Source: Microbispora sp. H13382
Lineage (GTDB): Bacteria; Actinomycetota; Actinomycetes; Streptosporangiales; Streptosporangiaceae
NCBI RefSeq assembly: GCF_014161445.1
Contig: NZ_JABBXA010000005.1
Span: 124,001 to 188,000, forward strand
Direction of reading: 5' to 3'
Length of the DNA stretch: 64,000 bases
Position numbers and translations under genes: made by a program. Below, one piece after another: positions 26,696 to 34,863 of the stretch (the first letter of the stretch is position 1; every line of letters begins with the position of its first letter). The notes below the pieces were generated by a model. The model was not told the DNA's origin, searched no databases, and worked only from the letters and a program-made list of their open reading frames with translations.

Positions 26696-28807
26696 GTGCT
26701 CAAGGTCGATACCGGCCGGCTCCGCGAGCCGGCCGCGTGGATGATGCTCGCGGTGGTGATCACCGGCATCCTCGTGAGCATCGCGCGCTTGCTGATCGGC
26801 TCCTCGCCGAGCAGCACCTTCGGTGTCCGCGCGGCGATGAGCCTGCACTCCCTCGTGTCCCCGCTCTCGACCGCGCTCGCGGCCGGCGCCGTCCTGCTCG
26901 TCGCCAAGGCCGGCGCGCCCACCCCCCGGGCCCGCCTGGTGTCGCTCGGCGCGGCCGGGTCGCTCGGTCTCGGCGTCGTCTTCGGCGTGATCGGCATGCT
27001 CGGCGTGCTCGTGGGTGACCTGCTCACGTTCCGCGACCGGTTCGAATACCTGATCACCGGACTGCCGATGATCGCGCTCGCCGTCTTCGGCGCGCTGTTC
27101 GCGTCGAGCACGGCCGCGGCGCTGCAGTCCGCCGCGGAACCGGCGGGCGACTACTTCGGCAGGCGCGAGGACGCCCACCCGCCGCTGTCGTACGCTCCGG
27201 CGCTGCCGCAGGGCCCCCAGGGCCCCCAGGGCCCCCAGGGCCCCCACGGCCACCAGGGCCACCAGGGCCACCACGGCCCCCAGGGCCAGCAGGCCCCGCA
27301 GGGGTACGGCGAGGCCCCCGGAGCGGGCGCGCCGCCTCACGCCCCCACCGTCGGCGCGATGCCGGTCCAGCAGGGACCCGGCCAGCAGGGTCCCGGCCAG
27401 CAGGGTCCCGGCCAGCAGGGTCCCGCCCAGCAGCAGTTCGGGCACCCCGCTCCGGGCGATCCGCAGAACGGCCCGCTGCCCGGGCAGAACGGCCCCCAGG
27501 GCGCGCCGCACATCGCCTCTCACGCCGCTCCCTCTCACGCCGCTCCCTCGCACGCCGCCGCCCCCGGCGGCCAGCAGGGCGGCCCGGGGCAGGGCCACCA
27601 GAACGGCCACCAGAACGGCGCTCAGACCCCGCCGCAGAACCTTCCGCACCCCGGCCAGTACGACGTCCTCCACCAGGGCCAGCCACAGAACCAGCCGCAG
27701 AGTCACCCGCAGAACCAGCCGCAGGGGACCGCGTACGGGCAGAGCGAGCCCGCCCAGCCCCAGCTGCCGCCCGCCGAGCACCGGTACGCCGAGCCCCAGC
27801 AGTACGCGGAGCAGTACCCCCAGGAGCAGTACGGGCAGGAGCAGTACGGGCAGGAGCGGGGCCAGGGCGCCTTCGGCCAGGAGCGGCCCCAGGACGTCTA
27901 CGGCCAGGAACACGAGCCGCAGCACTCCTACACCCCCGCCCCGACCGCCCCGCAGCCCCCGCCGTTCGGGCAGCCCGGCGCCCCCGTCCATGGGCAGGGT
28001 CAGGCGCAGCAGCCCCGGCCGTCGCTGCAGGATGTCCAGACCGGCGCCCACTACGCCGACTACGGTGCCCAGGGTTACCAGCAGGAGCGGCCGCCGACCG
28101 GCGCGTACGGCACGCAGCCCGAGGCGCCGGCGCCCCAGCGCTCCGACTACTCCCCGCCGCAGGGCCCGGTGTTCGACCAGTACGGCTACGCGGGACAGCA
28201 GACGGAATCCGGCTCGTTCGGGCAGTTCCCTGCCGTTTCCGCCGGCGCGTCCAACGCCGGGTACGACCAGCCCTCCTACGACCAGCCCTCCTACGACTCC
28301 CCCAAGCAGGACCAGCCGTACGGGCAGGGGTCGCCGTTCTCCGGATACTCCGGCCAGGCGTTCGCCCGGCAGGCCGGAGAGCACGCCGCCACGGGCCCGG
28401 CCTTCGACGCTCCCCCCGCGTACGAGGGCCCGGCCGACCCGAGGGAGCAGCAGCTCGCGCAGGCCTACCAGCAGGCGCAGAGCTACCAGAAGATCGCCCT
28501 GCCGGATCACCCCACCGGTCCGCAGGACCTGCCGGAGTACTACGACAACCCGCTCGGCCACCCCCAGTCCGAGCCCGCGCCGTTCCAGCCGCCGGCGGCC
28601 GGCCCCACCGAGCAGACCGTCCGCTTCGACCCCTCCGCCTTCCACGGAGACCCCCTCAGCGACCCGCTGCGCAGGGAGGAGCCGCTCGACCCCACGGCGA
28701 TCTACACGCCGGACCGGTCGCAGGCAAAGTATGAGGAAGGTTCCGCCCCCGATCAGGCAGGCCGCGGAACCGACCCCAACCTCCCTTGGTATGGTTCCGA
28801 ACGCTGA
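26696..28807 (+). CDS. Four-helix membrane protein with a ~520-residue Q/P/G-rich tail
   Basis: 703 aa. Residues 1-145 hold four hydrophobic segments (MMLAVVITGILVSIARLLIG, SLVSPLSTALAAGAVLLV and two more). The remainder is low complexity, rich in Gln, Pro, Gly, His and Tyr, and predicted to be disordered and cytoplasmic. Runs include GPQ triplets (27212-27240), QQGPG pentads (27371-27430), HAAPS, HQNG, QEQYG and DQPSY repeats. The start is GTG 26696 (VLKVDTGRLREP), with GGGGG 8 nt upstream; ATG 26684 is an alternative. No enzymatic motif. The tail composition suggests multivalent protein interaction or condensate formation (inference). Diverges from fbiA. Confidence 0.78.
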   Translation: MLKVDTGRLREPAAWMMLAVVITGILVSIARLLIGSSPSSTFGVRAAMSLHSLVSPLSTALAAGAVLLVAKAGAPTPRARLVSLGAAGSLGLGVVFGVIGMLGVLVGDLLTFRDRFEYLITGLPMIALAVFGALFASSTAAALQSAAEPAGDYFGRREDAHPPLSYAPALPQGPQGPQGPQGPHGHQGHQGHHGPQGQQAPQGYGEAPGAGAPPHAPTVGAMPVQQGPGQQGPGQQGPGQQGPAQQQFGHPAPGDPQNGPLPGQNGPQGAPHIASHAAPSHAAPSHAAAPGGQQGGPGQGHQNGHQNGAQTPPQNLPHPGQYDVLHQGQPQNQPQSHPQNQPQGTAYGQSEPAQPQLPPAEHRYAEPQQYAEQYPQEQYGQEQYGQERGQGAFGQERPQDVYGQEHEPQHSYTPAPTAPQPPPFGQPGAPVHGQGQAQQPRPSLQDVQTGAHYADYGAQGYQQERPPTGAYGTQPEAPAPQRSDYSPPQGPVFDQYGYAGQQTESGSFGQFPAVSAGASNAGYDQPSYDQPSYDSPKQDQPYGQGSPFSGYSGQAFARQAGEHAATGPAFDAPPAYEGPADPREQQLAQAYQQAQSYQKIALPDHPTGPQDLPEYYDNPLGHPQSEPAPFQPPAAGPTEQTVRFDPSAFHGDPLSDPLRREEPLDPTAIYTPDRSQAKYEEGSAPDQAGRGTDPNLPWYGSER
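27371..27430. repeat. 15-bp tandem repeat encoding QQGPG
   Basis: Four 15-bp units (CAGGGACCCGGCCAG and near-identical CAGGGTCCCGGCCAG) in the tail of the membrane protein. A separate 9-bp array (GGCCCCCAG, three to four copies) occurs at 27212-27240. Both periods preserve the frame. Confidence 0.88.
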
Positions 28808-28873
28808 TAGGACCGTAGATCGGGGCATACGAACCGGGGCGAGCAGGTCTTTCCCCGGGTATCGTTATGCCGC

Positions 28874-28903
28874 TTGACGCCACACGCGCCACGCGCGTGT
28901 AAT
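28874..28903 (+). promoter_or_regulatory. Promoter of whiB with overlapping palindrome
   Basis: TTGACG (28874-28879), 18-nt spacer, TGTAAT (28898-28903): a good match to the principal sigma-factor consensus. The -10 lies within the perfect palindrome TGTAATTACA (28898-28907). A second inverted repeat (ACACGCG...CGCGTGT, 28882-28900) occupies the spacer. The predicted 5' UTR is ~90 nt. The palindromes suggest repressor or activator control (inference). Confidence 0.55.
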
Positions 28904-28999
28904 TACAGACATGTTGTTACGCCTTCCCGAGGGTGGGTATAGGGCAGGCGTTTTTATGGGGGGCTCCATGTGGGCGGGCGAGCGACAGGGAGGTGTGCA

Positions 29000-29257
29000 A
29001 TGACCGATCTGGTCATGGCACAGGCGCTCGATGGTGAAGATCTGGGGTGGCAGGAGCGCGCTTTGTGTGCGCAGACCGACCCTGAAGCGTTCTTTCCTGA
29101 AAAGGGCGGTTCCACCAGGGAAGCCAAGAGGGTGTGCCGTTCGTGTGAGGTGCGCGCCGAGTGCCTTGAATACGCGCTTCAGCATGATGAGCGTTTCGGC
29201 ATCTGGGGCGGCCTGTCCGAGCGGGAAAGGCGCAAGATCAAGCGCCAGGCCGTCTGA
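29000..29257 (+). CDS. whiB: WhiB-family iron-sulfur transcription regulator (WhiB/WhiB2 type)
   Basis: 85 aa. Four Cys at 23, 46, 49 and 55 ligate a [4Fe-4S] cluster. The turn GIWGG (67-71) and the basic tail ERRKIKRQAV complete the family pattern. The segment WQERALCAQTDPEAFFPEKG closely matches Streptomyces WhiB and mycobacterial WhiB2/WhmD, which control sporulation septation and division genes. The start is ATG 29000 behind AGGGAGG. The neighbourhood (fbiA upstream, DUF3499/manB downstream) matches the M. tuberculosis whiB2 locus, supporting orthology. Confidence 0.95.
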   Translation: MTDLVMAQALDGEDLGWQERALCAQTDPEAFFPEKGGSTREAKRVCRSCEVRAECLEYALQHDERFGIWGGLSERERRKIKRQAV

Positions 29258-29421
29258 CGACGACGTCGGCGGGGTCGCGCGCTCGGCGTGCGGCCCCGTA
29301 CGCGTGTCCGGGGCATGTCCGGGATGCTGCTGACATCCTGTTTCGCCTGGATGTGATCGGGTGAGTCCGGGTTGCCGTATCGTGGTCGGCGCTCAGCCGT
29401 ACGACCCCCCTAGGACTCGAC

Positions 29422-32271
29422 GTGCACTCGGTGACCGCGATCGTCGTCGCCCACGACGGCGCCCGCTGGCTCAAGGAGACGCTGGCGGCGGTGCTGCGCC
29501 AGACCCGGCCTCTCGACCGTGTCGTCGGCGTCGACAACGGCAGCCGTGACGGCAGCGGGAAGCTGCTGACCGAGGCGTTCGGGACGGGCAACGTGCTGAC
29601 CCTGCCCCGGTCCACCGGGTTCGGCGAGGCCGTCCACGAGGTGCTGCGGCGGCTGCCGCCCGCGCCGGGCCAGGAGTGGGTCTGGCTGCTCCACGACGAC
29701 TGCGCGCCCGACGCGAACGCGCTGCAGGCCCTGTTGTGGGCGGCGGAGCAGGATCCCAAGGCCGCCATCCTCGGCCCCAAGCTGCGCGACTGGCTCGACC
29801 GGCGGGTGCTGCTGGAGATGGGCGTGACCGTCAGCAGGTCGGGGCGGCGCGACACCGGCCTGGAGCCGAGGGAGTACGACCAGGGGCAGCACGACGGCAT
29901 CGCCGACGTCCTGTCGGTCTCCACGGCGGGCATGCTGATCCGCAGGGACGTCTGGGACGAGCTGAACGGCCTCGACACCGCGCTGCCGCTCTTCCGCGAC
30001 GACCTCGACCTGTGCTGGCGGGCCCGTACGGCCGGGCACCGCGTGCTCAACGTGAGCGACGCGGTGGCCTGGCACGCCGAGGCGGCGGCGCGGCGGCGGC
30101 GCAGGATCGCCACCAGCGACGAGCATCCCCGCAGGCTCGGCCGGCGCAACGGCCTGTTCGTCCTCATGGCGAACCTGCCGTTCGGCGCGTTCGTGCGGTC
30201 CGTGCTGCGCAACGTCGTCGCGTCGACGCTGCGGGCCCTGCTGTTCCTGCTGGCCAAGCAGCCGGCCAACGCCCTCGACGAACTGGCCGCGCTCGGCTCG
30301 GTCATCGGCCGTCCGTTGCGCCTGCGGCGGGCCCGCAAGGCCCGCAGGAAGGGCAGGAAGCAGAGCTGGCCCGCGATCCGGCGCAAGCTCACCCCGCCGG
30401 GCGCCGCGCTGCGGCGGCTGGCCGACATGGTGCAGGGCTTCCTCGCCGGAGCCGGCCCGGTCGACTCGGCGGGCCGTCACCACGCGGCCGCGGACCGCGC
30501 CCAGGAGGACGACGGCGACGAGCTGCTGACCGACTCCGGCGGAGTCCAGCGCGTGTTCGGCAGCCCCGTTGTGATGCTCGGCCTGATCCTGGCCGCGATC
30601 ACGCTGGCGGCCGAAAGGACGCTGTTGTCCGGGCTCCTGTCCGGAGGACACCTGGGAGGCGGGGCCCTGGTGCCCGTCACCGGCGGCGCGTCCGACCTGT
30701 GGCGGCTCTACGTCGAAGACCACCACGGCACCGGGCTCGGCTCGCAGACCTGGGCCCCGCCGTACGTCGCCGTGCTCGCCGGGCTGTCGGCGGTCGCGCT
30801 GGGCAAGGTGTGGCTGGCCGTCGGCGTGGTGCTGCTCGGCTGCGTGCCGCTGGCCGGGATCTCGGCGTACGCGGCGACCAAGCGGATGATCCCGTACACG
30901 CCCGCGCGGGTATGGCTGGCCGTCACCTACGCCCTGCTGCCGGTCGCGACCGGCGCGGTGGCGGGCGGGCGGCTGGGCACCGCGATCGTGATCGTGCTGC
31001 TGCCCGTCTACGCGGCGCTCGCCACGCGCGTGATCGCCGGGTCGCGGCGGGCGGCCTGGGGCTTCGGCCTGCTCCTGACCGTGGGCACGGCCTTCGTCCC
31101 GCTCGTGTACGTGCTCGTGGCGATCCTCGGCGGGCTCGCCGCGGTGTCGTTCGGCGGCATCCGCAGAGGCGTCAGGCGGTCGCTCGTGATCGGCCTCGGC
31201 ACCCCGGTCGTCCTGCTGTTCCCGTGGCTGGTCCAGGTCGCGAGGGAACCGGGACGCATCCTGCTCGAGTCCGGCCTGCACGACGAGCGTCTCACGGGCC
31301 TCCGCCTCGGCGCCGAGTCCCTGCTCATGCTGAGTCCCGGCGGGCCGGGGGTGCCGCCCGTGTGGGCGACGGCGGGCCTGGGCGCGGTCGCGCTGGCCGC
31401 CCTGCTGCTGCGGCGCCACCAGATGATCGTCGCGATCGGCTGGGGCGTCATGCTCTTCGGGCTGCTGGTGGCGATCGTGGTCAGCCGGATCGACGACACG
31501 GCGTGGCCGGGGGTGCCGCTGGCGTTCGCGGCGACGGGCCTGCTGGTGGCCGCGGGGCATCAGGCGCACAGGATCGCCGAGTTCCGTGCCGGGGGCGGGC
31601 TGCGCCGTCTCGGCGCGATGCTCATCGTCGTGGTCGCCTTCGCGACCCCGCTCGCCGCCGCCACGCTGTGGGTGACGAAGGGCGCGGACGGCCCGCTGCG
31701 CGGCGACCTTAGCGACCCGGTGCCGGTGCTCGCCGCGCTCCAGTCGGCGCCCGGCGAGGGCACGCTCCTGCTGCGTTCCAGGGACGAAAGGGTCGGCTAC
31801 ACGCTGCTGCGCGGCCGGGGGCCGCTGATCGGCGAGTCCGACCTCGAACCGCCCCGGGAGGCGAGCGCCCGTCTCGCGACCGCGGTCGCCGGGCTCGCCT
31901 CGGGCCGGGGCAGCACGTACGTCCAGACGCTCGCGTCGTTCGGAGTGCGCTTCGTGACGGTGCCCGGCTCCGTCGACCCGGCCCTGCGACGGGCGCTCGA
32001 CTCGCAGCCCGCCCTGATCAGGGTGAGCCTCTCGGAGACGGGCGGCCTGTGGCGCGTGGCGGGTCAGGTGACGGTGCCCCCGCCGCCCGCGACGGCGGGC
32101 GCGCTGCACCGGGGCTGGCTGTGGGCCCAGGGCACGCTGCTCGTGCTCGTGCTGGTCCTGGCCTCGCCCGGGGCCCGGACGAGAGAGCCGGAGGGCGACT
32201 ACGCCGACGTGCCCGTCGAGGAAGGGCCACGGGGCCGCCGCCGGGCGAAGGAAGATCGGGTGCCCGCGTGA
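29422..32271 (+). CDS. GT2 glycosyltransferase fused to a multi-pass membrane domain
   Basis: 949 aa. The N-terminal GT2 domain (~1-260) has VTAIVVAHDGARWLKETL, VVGVDNGSRDGS, WLLHDDCAPD (metal-binding acidic cluster) and a later FRDDLDLCWRARTAGH. A basic linker follows, with CARRKGRK-like Arg/Lys runs. From residue ~375 there are about ten to twelve membrane helices, a soluble stretch (~765-890), and a final helix (WLWAQGTLLVLVLVLA). Actinobacteria keep this fusion next to whiB and DUF5719. It is presumed to act in envelope polysaccharide synthesis, but its substrate is unknown. The start is GTG 29422. It overlaps the DUF5719 gene by GTGA. Confidence 0.85.
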   Translation: MHSVTAIVVAHDGARWLKETLAAVLRQTRPLDRVVGVDNGSRDGSGKLLTEAFGTGNVLTLPRSTGFGEAVHEVLRRLPPAPGQEWVWLLHDDCAPDANALQALLWAAEQDPKAAILGPKLRDWLDRRVLLEMGVTVSRSGRRDTGLEPREYDQGQHDGIADVLSVSTAGMLIRRDVWDELNGLDTALPLFRDDLDLCWRARTAGHRVLNVSDAVAWHAEAAARRRRRIATSDEHPRRLGRRNGLFVLMANLPFGAFVRSVLRNVVASTLRALLFLLAKQPANALDELAALGSVIGRPLRLRRARKARRKGRKQSWPAIRRKLTPPGAALRRLADMVQGFLAGAGPVDSAGRHHAAADRAQEDDGDELLTDSGGVQRVFGSPVVMLGLILAAITLAAERTLLSGLLSGGHLGGGALVPVTGGASDLWRLYVEDHHGTGLGSQTWAPPYVAVLAGLSAVALGKVWLAVGVVLLGCVPLAGISAYAATKRMIPYTPARVWLAVTYALLPVATGAVAGGRLGTAIVIVLLPVYAALATRVIAGSRRAAWGFGLLLTVGTAFVPLVYVLVAILGGLAAVSFGGIRRGVRRSLVIGLGTPVVLLFPWLVQVAREPGRILLESGLHDERLTGLRLGAESLLMLSPGGPGVPPVWATAGLGAVALAALLLRRHQMIVAIGWGVMLFGLLVAIVVSRIDDTAWPGVPLAFAATGLLVAAGHQAHRIAEFRAGGGLRRLGAMLIVVVAFATPLAAATLWVTKGADGPLRGDLSDPVPVLAALQSAPGEGTLLLRSRDERVGYTLLRGRGPLIGESDLEPPREASARLATAVAGLASGRGSTYVQTLASFGVRFVTVPGSVDPALRRALDSQPALIRVSLSETGGLWRVAGQVTVPPPPATAGALHRGWLWAQGTLLVLVLVLASPGARTREPEGDYADVPVEEGPRGRRRAKEDRVPA

Positions 32272-33722
32272 GGAGACTGATCGAGAACCGCTTCGGCCTG
32301 CTCGCCCTGGTGCTGGTCGCACTGGGCGCGTTGTACGGCGTGGCCTACGTCAGCCGGCCCGCGCCGGTCGCGCAGGCGCGCCCGCAGGCCGTAAAGGCGC
32401 CGGTGGAGTCGGTGACCGCCGTGTGCCCGGCGCCGTCCGGCAGCCGGGTGAGCGTGGTGACGCCGGCGGACCCCGAGCGTCCCCAGACCCCCGGGAGCGC
32501 CACCCTCTCGGCGATCAAAGCGCCGGGCAAGAACGGCGGCGGCAAGGACGACGTGATCGACCGGGTCGGCCTGCTGTGGCAGCGTGACGTCGCCGCCGGG
32601 GGCGGCCCTCTCGTGGTGGACGCCGATGGTTCGATGGCCGCCGGACTGGAGAGCGCCCAGACCGCACGGGAGACGTCGGGAACCCAGCGTGGGCTCGCCG
32701 GGGTGCGCTGCGTCGAACCGGGGGCCGAGAGCTGGTTCGTCGGGCCGGGGCCGGCCGCGGCGGAGATGACCCTCTACCTCGCCAACCCCGACTCCGCCCC
32801 GGCCAACGTCTCGTTCATGGTCTACTCCGGGGAAGGCCCGGTGCTGAGCGAGCGGGGCAACGGCGTCGTCGTCAAGCCCGGCGAGCACCGCGTGATCAGG
32901 CTGCGCGACCTCGCGCCCTCTCCGCTGATCATGGCCCTGCAGGTGAGCACGAGCAGCGGCCGGGTGGCCGCCGCGGTGAAGGCCGTGCTGGGCGAGGGCA
33001 GGGGCGTCGACTGGCTGCCCGTCGCCGCGGCCCCCGCCACCCGGGTCGTCGTCCCGGGCGTCCCCGGCACCGCCGGGCAGCGGGAGCTGTACGTCGCCGC
33101 GCCGGGGGAGCGGGATACGGTCGTGCGGATCAGGGCCGTGCTCGAGGACGGCTCCTACGCGCTGAAGAACAAGGAGACGCTCGAGGTGCCGGCCGGCTCG
33201 GCGTCCTCGCTCGACCTGTCCACCGGCATCGGCGGACAGCCGGCCGCACTGGTGCTGGAGTCCGACGTCCCGATCGTGGCAGGCCTGAAGATCACCGGAA
33301 CGGGAGCCAGGCAGGACGTCGCCTTCACGGCCGGCGCCGCCTCCGTCGACCTCGGCAGCGTCGTCGCGGACGGCCGGGCCCAAGGCAAGCAGACCTCATG
33401 GCTGGTGCTCTCGGCGCCGTTCGCGGCGGCCACCGTGGAGGTGCGGCTGCTGCCCGCGAAGGGCGAGGCGCCGGCCCCGATCGAGGTGACGCTGCCCGCC
33501 GCCCGCACCAAGGAGCTGAGGCTCACACCCCCCAAGGGCAGCAAGGGCGGCTTCAGCGTTCTCGTACGGCCGAAGCCCGGCTCGGGGCCGGTGTACGGCG
33601 GGCGCGTCCTCGACGAGGCGGCCAAGGACGGCCAGATGGTGACCGCGCAGCCGCTGGCCATGGCCAGGATCTGGGCGCTGGTGCCCCCGACCGTCGACTC
33701 ACCGGGCGTGGTGCTTCCCTAA
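32268..33722 (+). CDS. DUF5719-type membrane-anchored extracellular protein
   Basis: 484 aa. One N-terminal membrane segment (FGLLALVLVALGALYGVAYV) is followed by an all-beta extracellular region. Repeated strand patterns (TLYLANPDSAPANVSFMVY, VRIRAVLEDGSYAL, VEVRLLPAKGEAPAPIEVTL) look like tandem beta-sandwich units. Two Cys (SVTAVCPAPSG and VRCVEPG) may pair. The start is GTG 32268, overlapping the giant GT2 gene stop (GTGA). Co-translation with that enzyme implies a shared complex, perhaps a periplasmic partner (inference). The family call rests on layout and context. Confidence 0.75.
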   Translation: MRRLIENRFGLLALVLVALGALYGVAYVSRPAPVAQARPQAVKAPVESVTAVCPAPSGSRVSVVTPADPERPQTPGSATLSAIKAPGKNGGGKDDVIDRVGLLWQRDVAAGGGPLVVDADGSMAAGLESAQTARETSGTQRGLAGVRCVEPGAESWFVGPGPAAAEMTLYLANPDSAPANVSFMVYSGEGPVLSERGNGVVVKPGEHRVIRLRDLAPSPLIMALQVSTSSGRVAAAVKAVLGEGRGVDWLPVAAAPATRVVVPGVPGTAGQRELYVAAPGERDTVVRIRAVLEDGSYALKNKETLEVPAGSASSLDLSTGIGGQPAALVLESDVPIVAGLKITGTGARQDVAFTAGAASVDLGSVVADGRAQGKQTSWLVLSAPFAAATVEVRLLPAKGEAPAPIEVTLPAARTKELRLTPPKGSKGGFSVLVRPKPGSGPVYGGRVLDEAAKDGQMVTAQPLAMARIWALVPPTVDSPGVVLP

Positions 33723-33746
33723 CGACTCACTGCCGCGCAGCGCCGC

Positions 33747-34214
33747 TCAGTGCCGGTCGTCGTAGCCGGGGTCGATCGTCTCCGGGGTGAGGCCCAGCAG
33801 GCTGGCCACCTGCTCGACGACCACGTCCAGGACCAGCGTGCCGAGCTGCTCGCGGTCGCGGGCCCGCGCCTCGAGCGGCCGGCGGTACAGCACGACGGCG
33901 GCGGGCTCGTCCCCCAGGGCCGACTCGGCCCGCCCGAGCGGGATCGGGTCGGAGGACAGCCGGGCGGGCCCGTCCACCAGCTCGGCGGCCGGCGGCACCT
34001 CCTCCACCGCGAACTCGACCGACGCGAGCTGGGTGCCCCACCGCGGCTTGAGCCGGTCGACCGCTTCGAGCACCAGGTCGTCGAACCGCTCGCCGCGGGA
34101 CTTGGCGATGGGAACGTGCGAGGGCGCGAGGGGGCCGCGCATGCCACGGCCGTGCCGGTCGCGCCGGCGCACCCGCCGCGCTGGATCCGGCCTGTCACCG
34201 CTCCGATCGCTCAC
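33747..34214 (-). CDS. Zincin-like metallopeptidase family protein with degenerate active site
   Basis: 155 aa, the minimal-zincin (PF06262-like) layout. A basic N-terminus precedes RFDDLVLEAVDRLKPRW, VEFAVEEVPP, VVLYRRPLEARARDREQL, and the active-site helix. In active members that helix reads like VVHEVGHHFG. Here it is VVEQVASLLG: all three HExxH residues are replaced (H to E, E to Q, H to S). The protein is therefore probably not a protease. It is the positional counterpart of Rv3259. It is convergent with DUF5719 (24-bp gap). The true start could be the internal ATG preceding RGPLAPSHV. Confidence 0.8.
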   Translation of the reverse strand: MSDRSGDRPDPARRVRRRDRHGRGMRGPLAPSHVPIAKSRGERFDDLVLEAVDRLKPRWGTQLASVEFAVEEVPPAAELVDGPARLSSDPIPLGRAESALGDEPAAVVLYRRPLEARARDREQLGTLVLDVVVEQVASLLGLTPETIDPGYDDRH

Positions 34215-34380
34215 GCAGCCAGCTTAAGGCCCGTCCCGTCGGTGTGGTGGATCCCGCGGGTTGTGTCCGCTTTGCCCACCAACGTCATACCGACTTCAAA
34301 GAACGCTGAATTGTGGCGACACGTTCAATAAGAGCGGCGGGGTGGTGGCAATGTGAACGCGGACCGGATACGGTCCCTCC

Positions 34381-34746
34381 GTGAGCCCCGTCCGCAGCTG
34401 TTCCCGTACCGCCTGCAGGCAGCCTGCCGTCTTCACACTCACGTATGTCTACGCCGACTCGACCGCCGTACTCGGCCCCCTGGCGACGTACGTCGAGCCA
34501 CACTGTTACGACCTGTGCGCGGAGCACGCGGAACGGCTCACCGCGCCGAGGGGATGGGAGGTCGTGCGCCTTCCGTCCGAGTCCGTCGCCCCGAGCGGGG
34601 ACGACCTGGAGGCCCTGGCGAACGCGGTCCGGGAGGCCGCGCGCCCCGCTCCCGCCGCCGGCGAGCCCGTCGGGCAGGCGGTCGAGGTGGGCCGCCGAGG
34701 TCACCTGCGGGTGCTCAAGTCCGCCCAGCCGAACAGGGAGCGATGA
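34381..34746 (+). CDS. DUF3499 family putative zinc-binding protein
   Basis: 121 aa. An N-terminal CSRTAC pair and a downstream CYDLCAEH could form a zinc-ribbon-like site. AVFTLTYVYADSTAVLGPL and LTAPRGWEVVRL are typical of the actinobacterial DUF3499 family (Rv3258c type). The function is unknown. The start is GTG 34381, with no strong ribosome-binding site. The conserved location between the zincin-like gene and manB suggests a house-keeping role in this neighbourhood. Confidence 0.88.
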   Translation: MSPVRSCSRTACRQPAVFTLTYVYADSTAVLGPLATYVEPHCYDLCAEHAERLTAPRGWEVVRLPSESVAPSGDDLEALANAVREAARPAPAAGEPVGQAVEVGRRGHLRVLKSAQPNRER

Positions 34747-34800
34747 CACCCCGCGACAACACCCCGCGATGAGATCGCGCGCGGCGCGTTGGAGGGCTCA

Positions 34801-34828
34801 TTGTGTGGGCAATCGGGCGCTATAGGCT
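34801..34828 (+). promoter_or_regulatory. Candidate promoter of the manB operon
   Basis: TTGTGT (34801-34806), 16-nt spacer, TAGGCT (34823-34828). The -10 fits the actinobacterial TAGNNT form. It lies 35 nt before the manB GTG at 34864. Confidence 0.45.
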
Positions 34829-34863
34829 CAGGTGCGAAGACTAACGACTTTTAGGGGCGTGCA

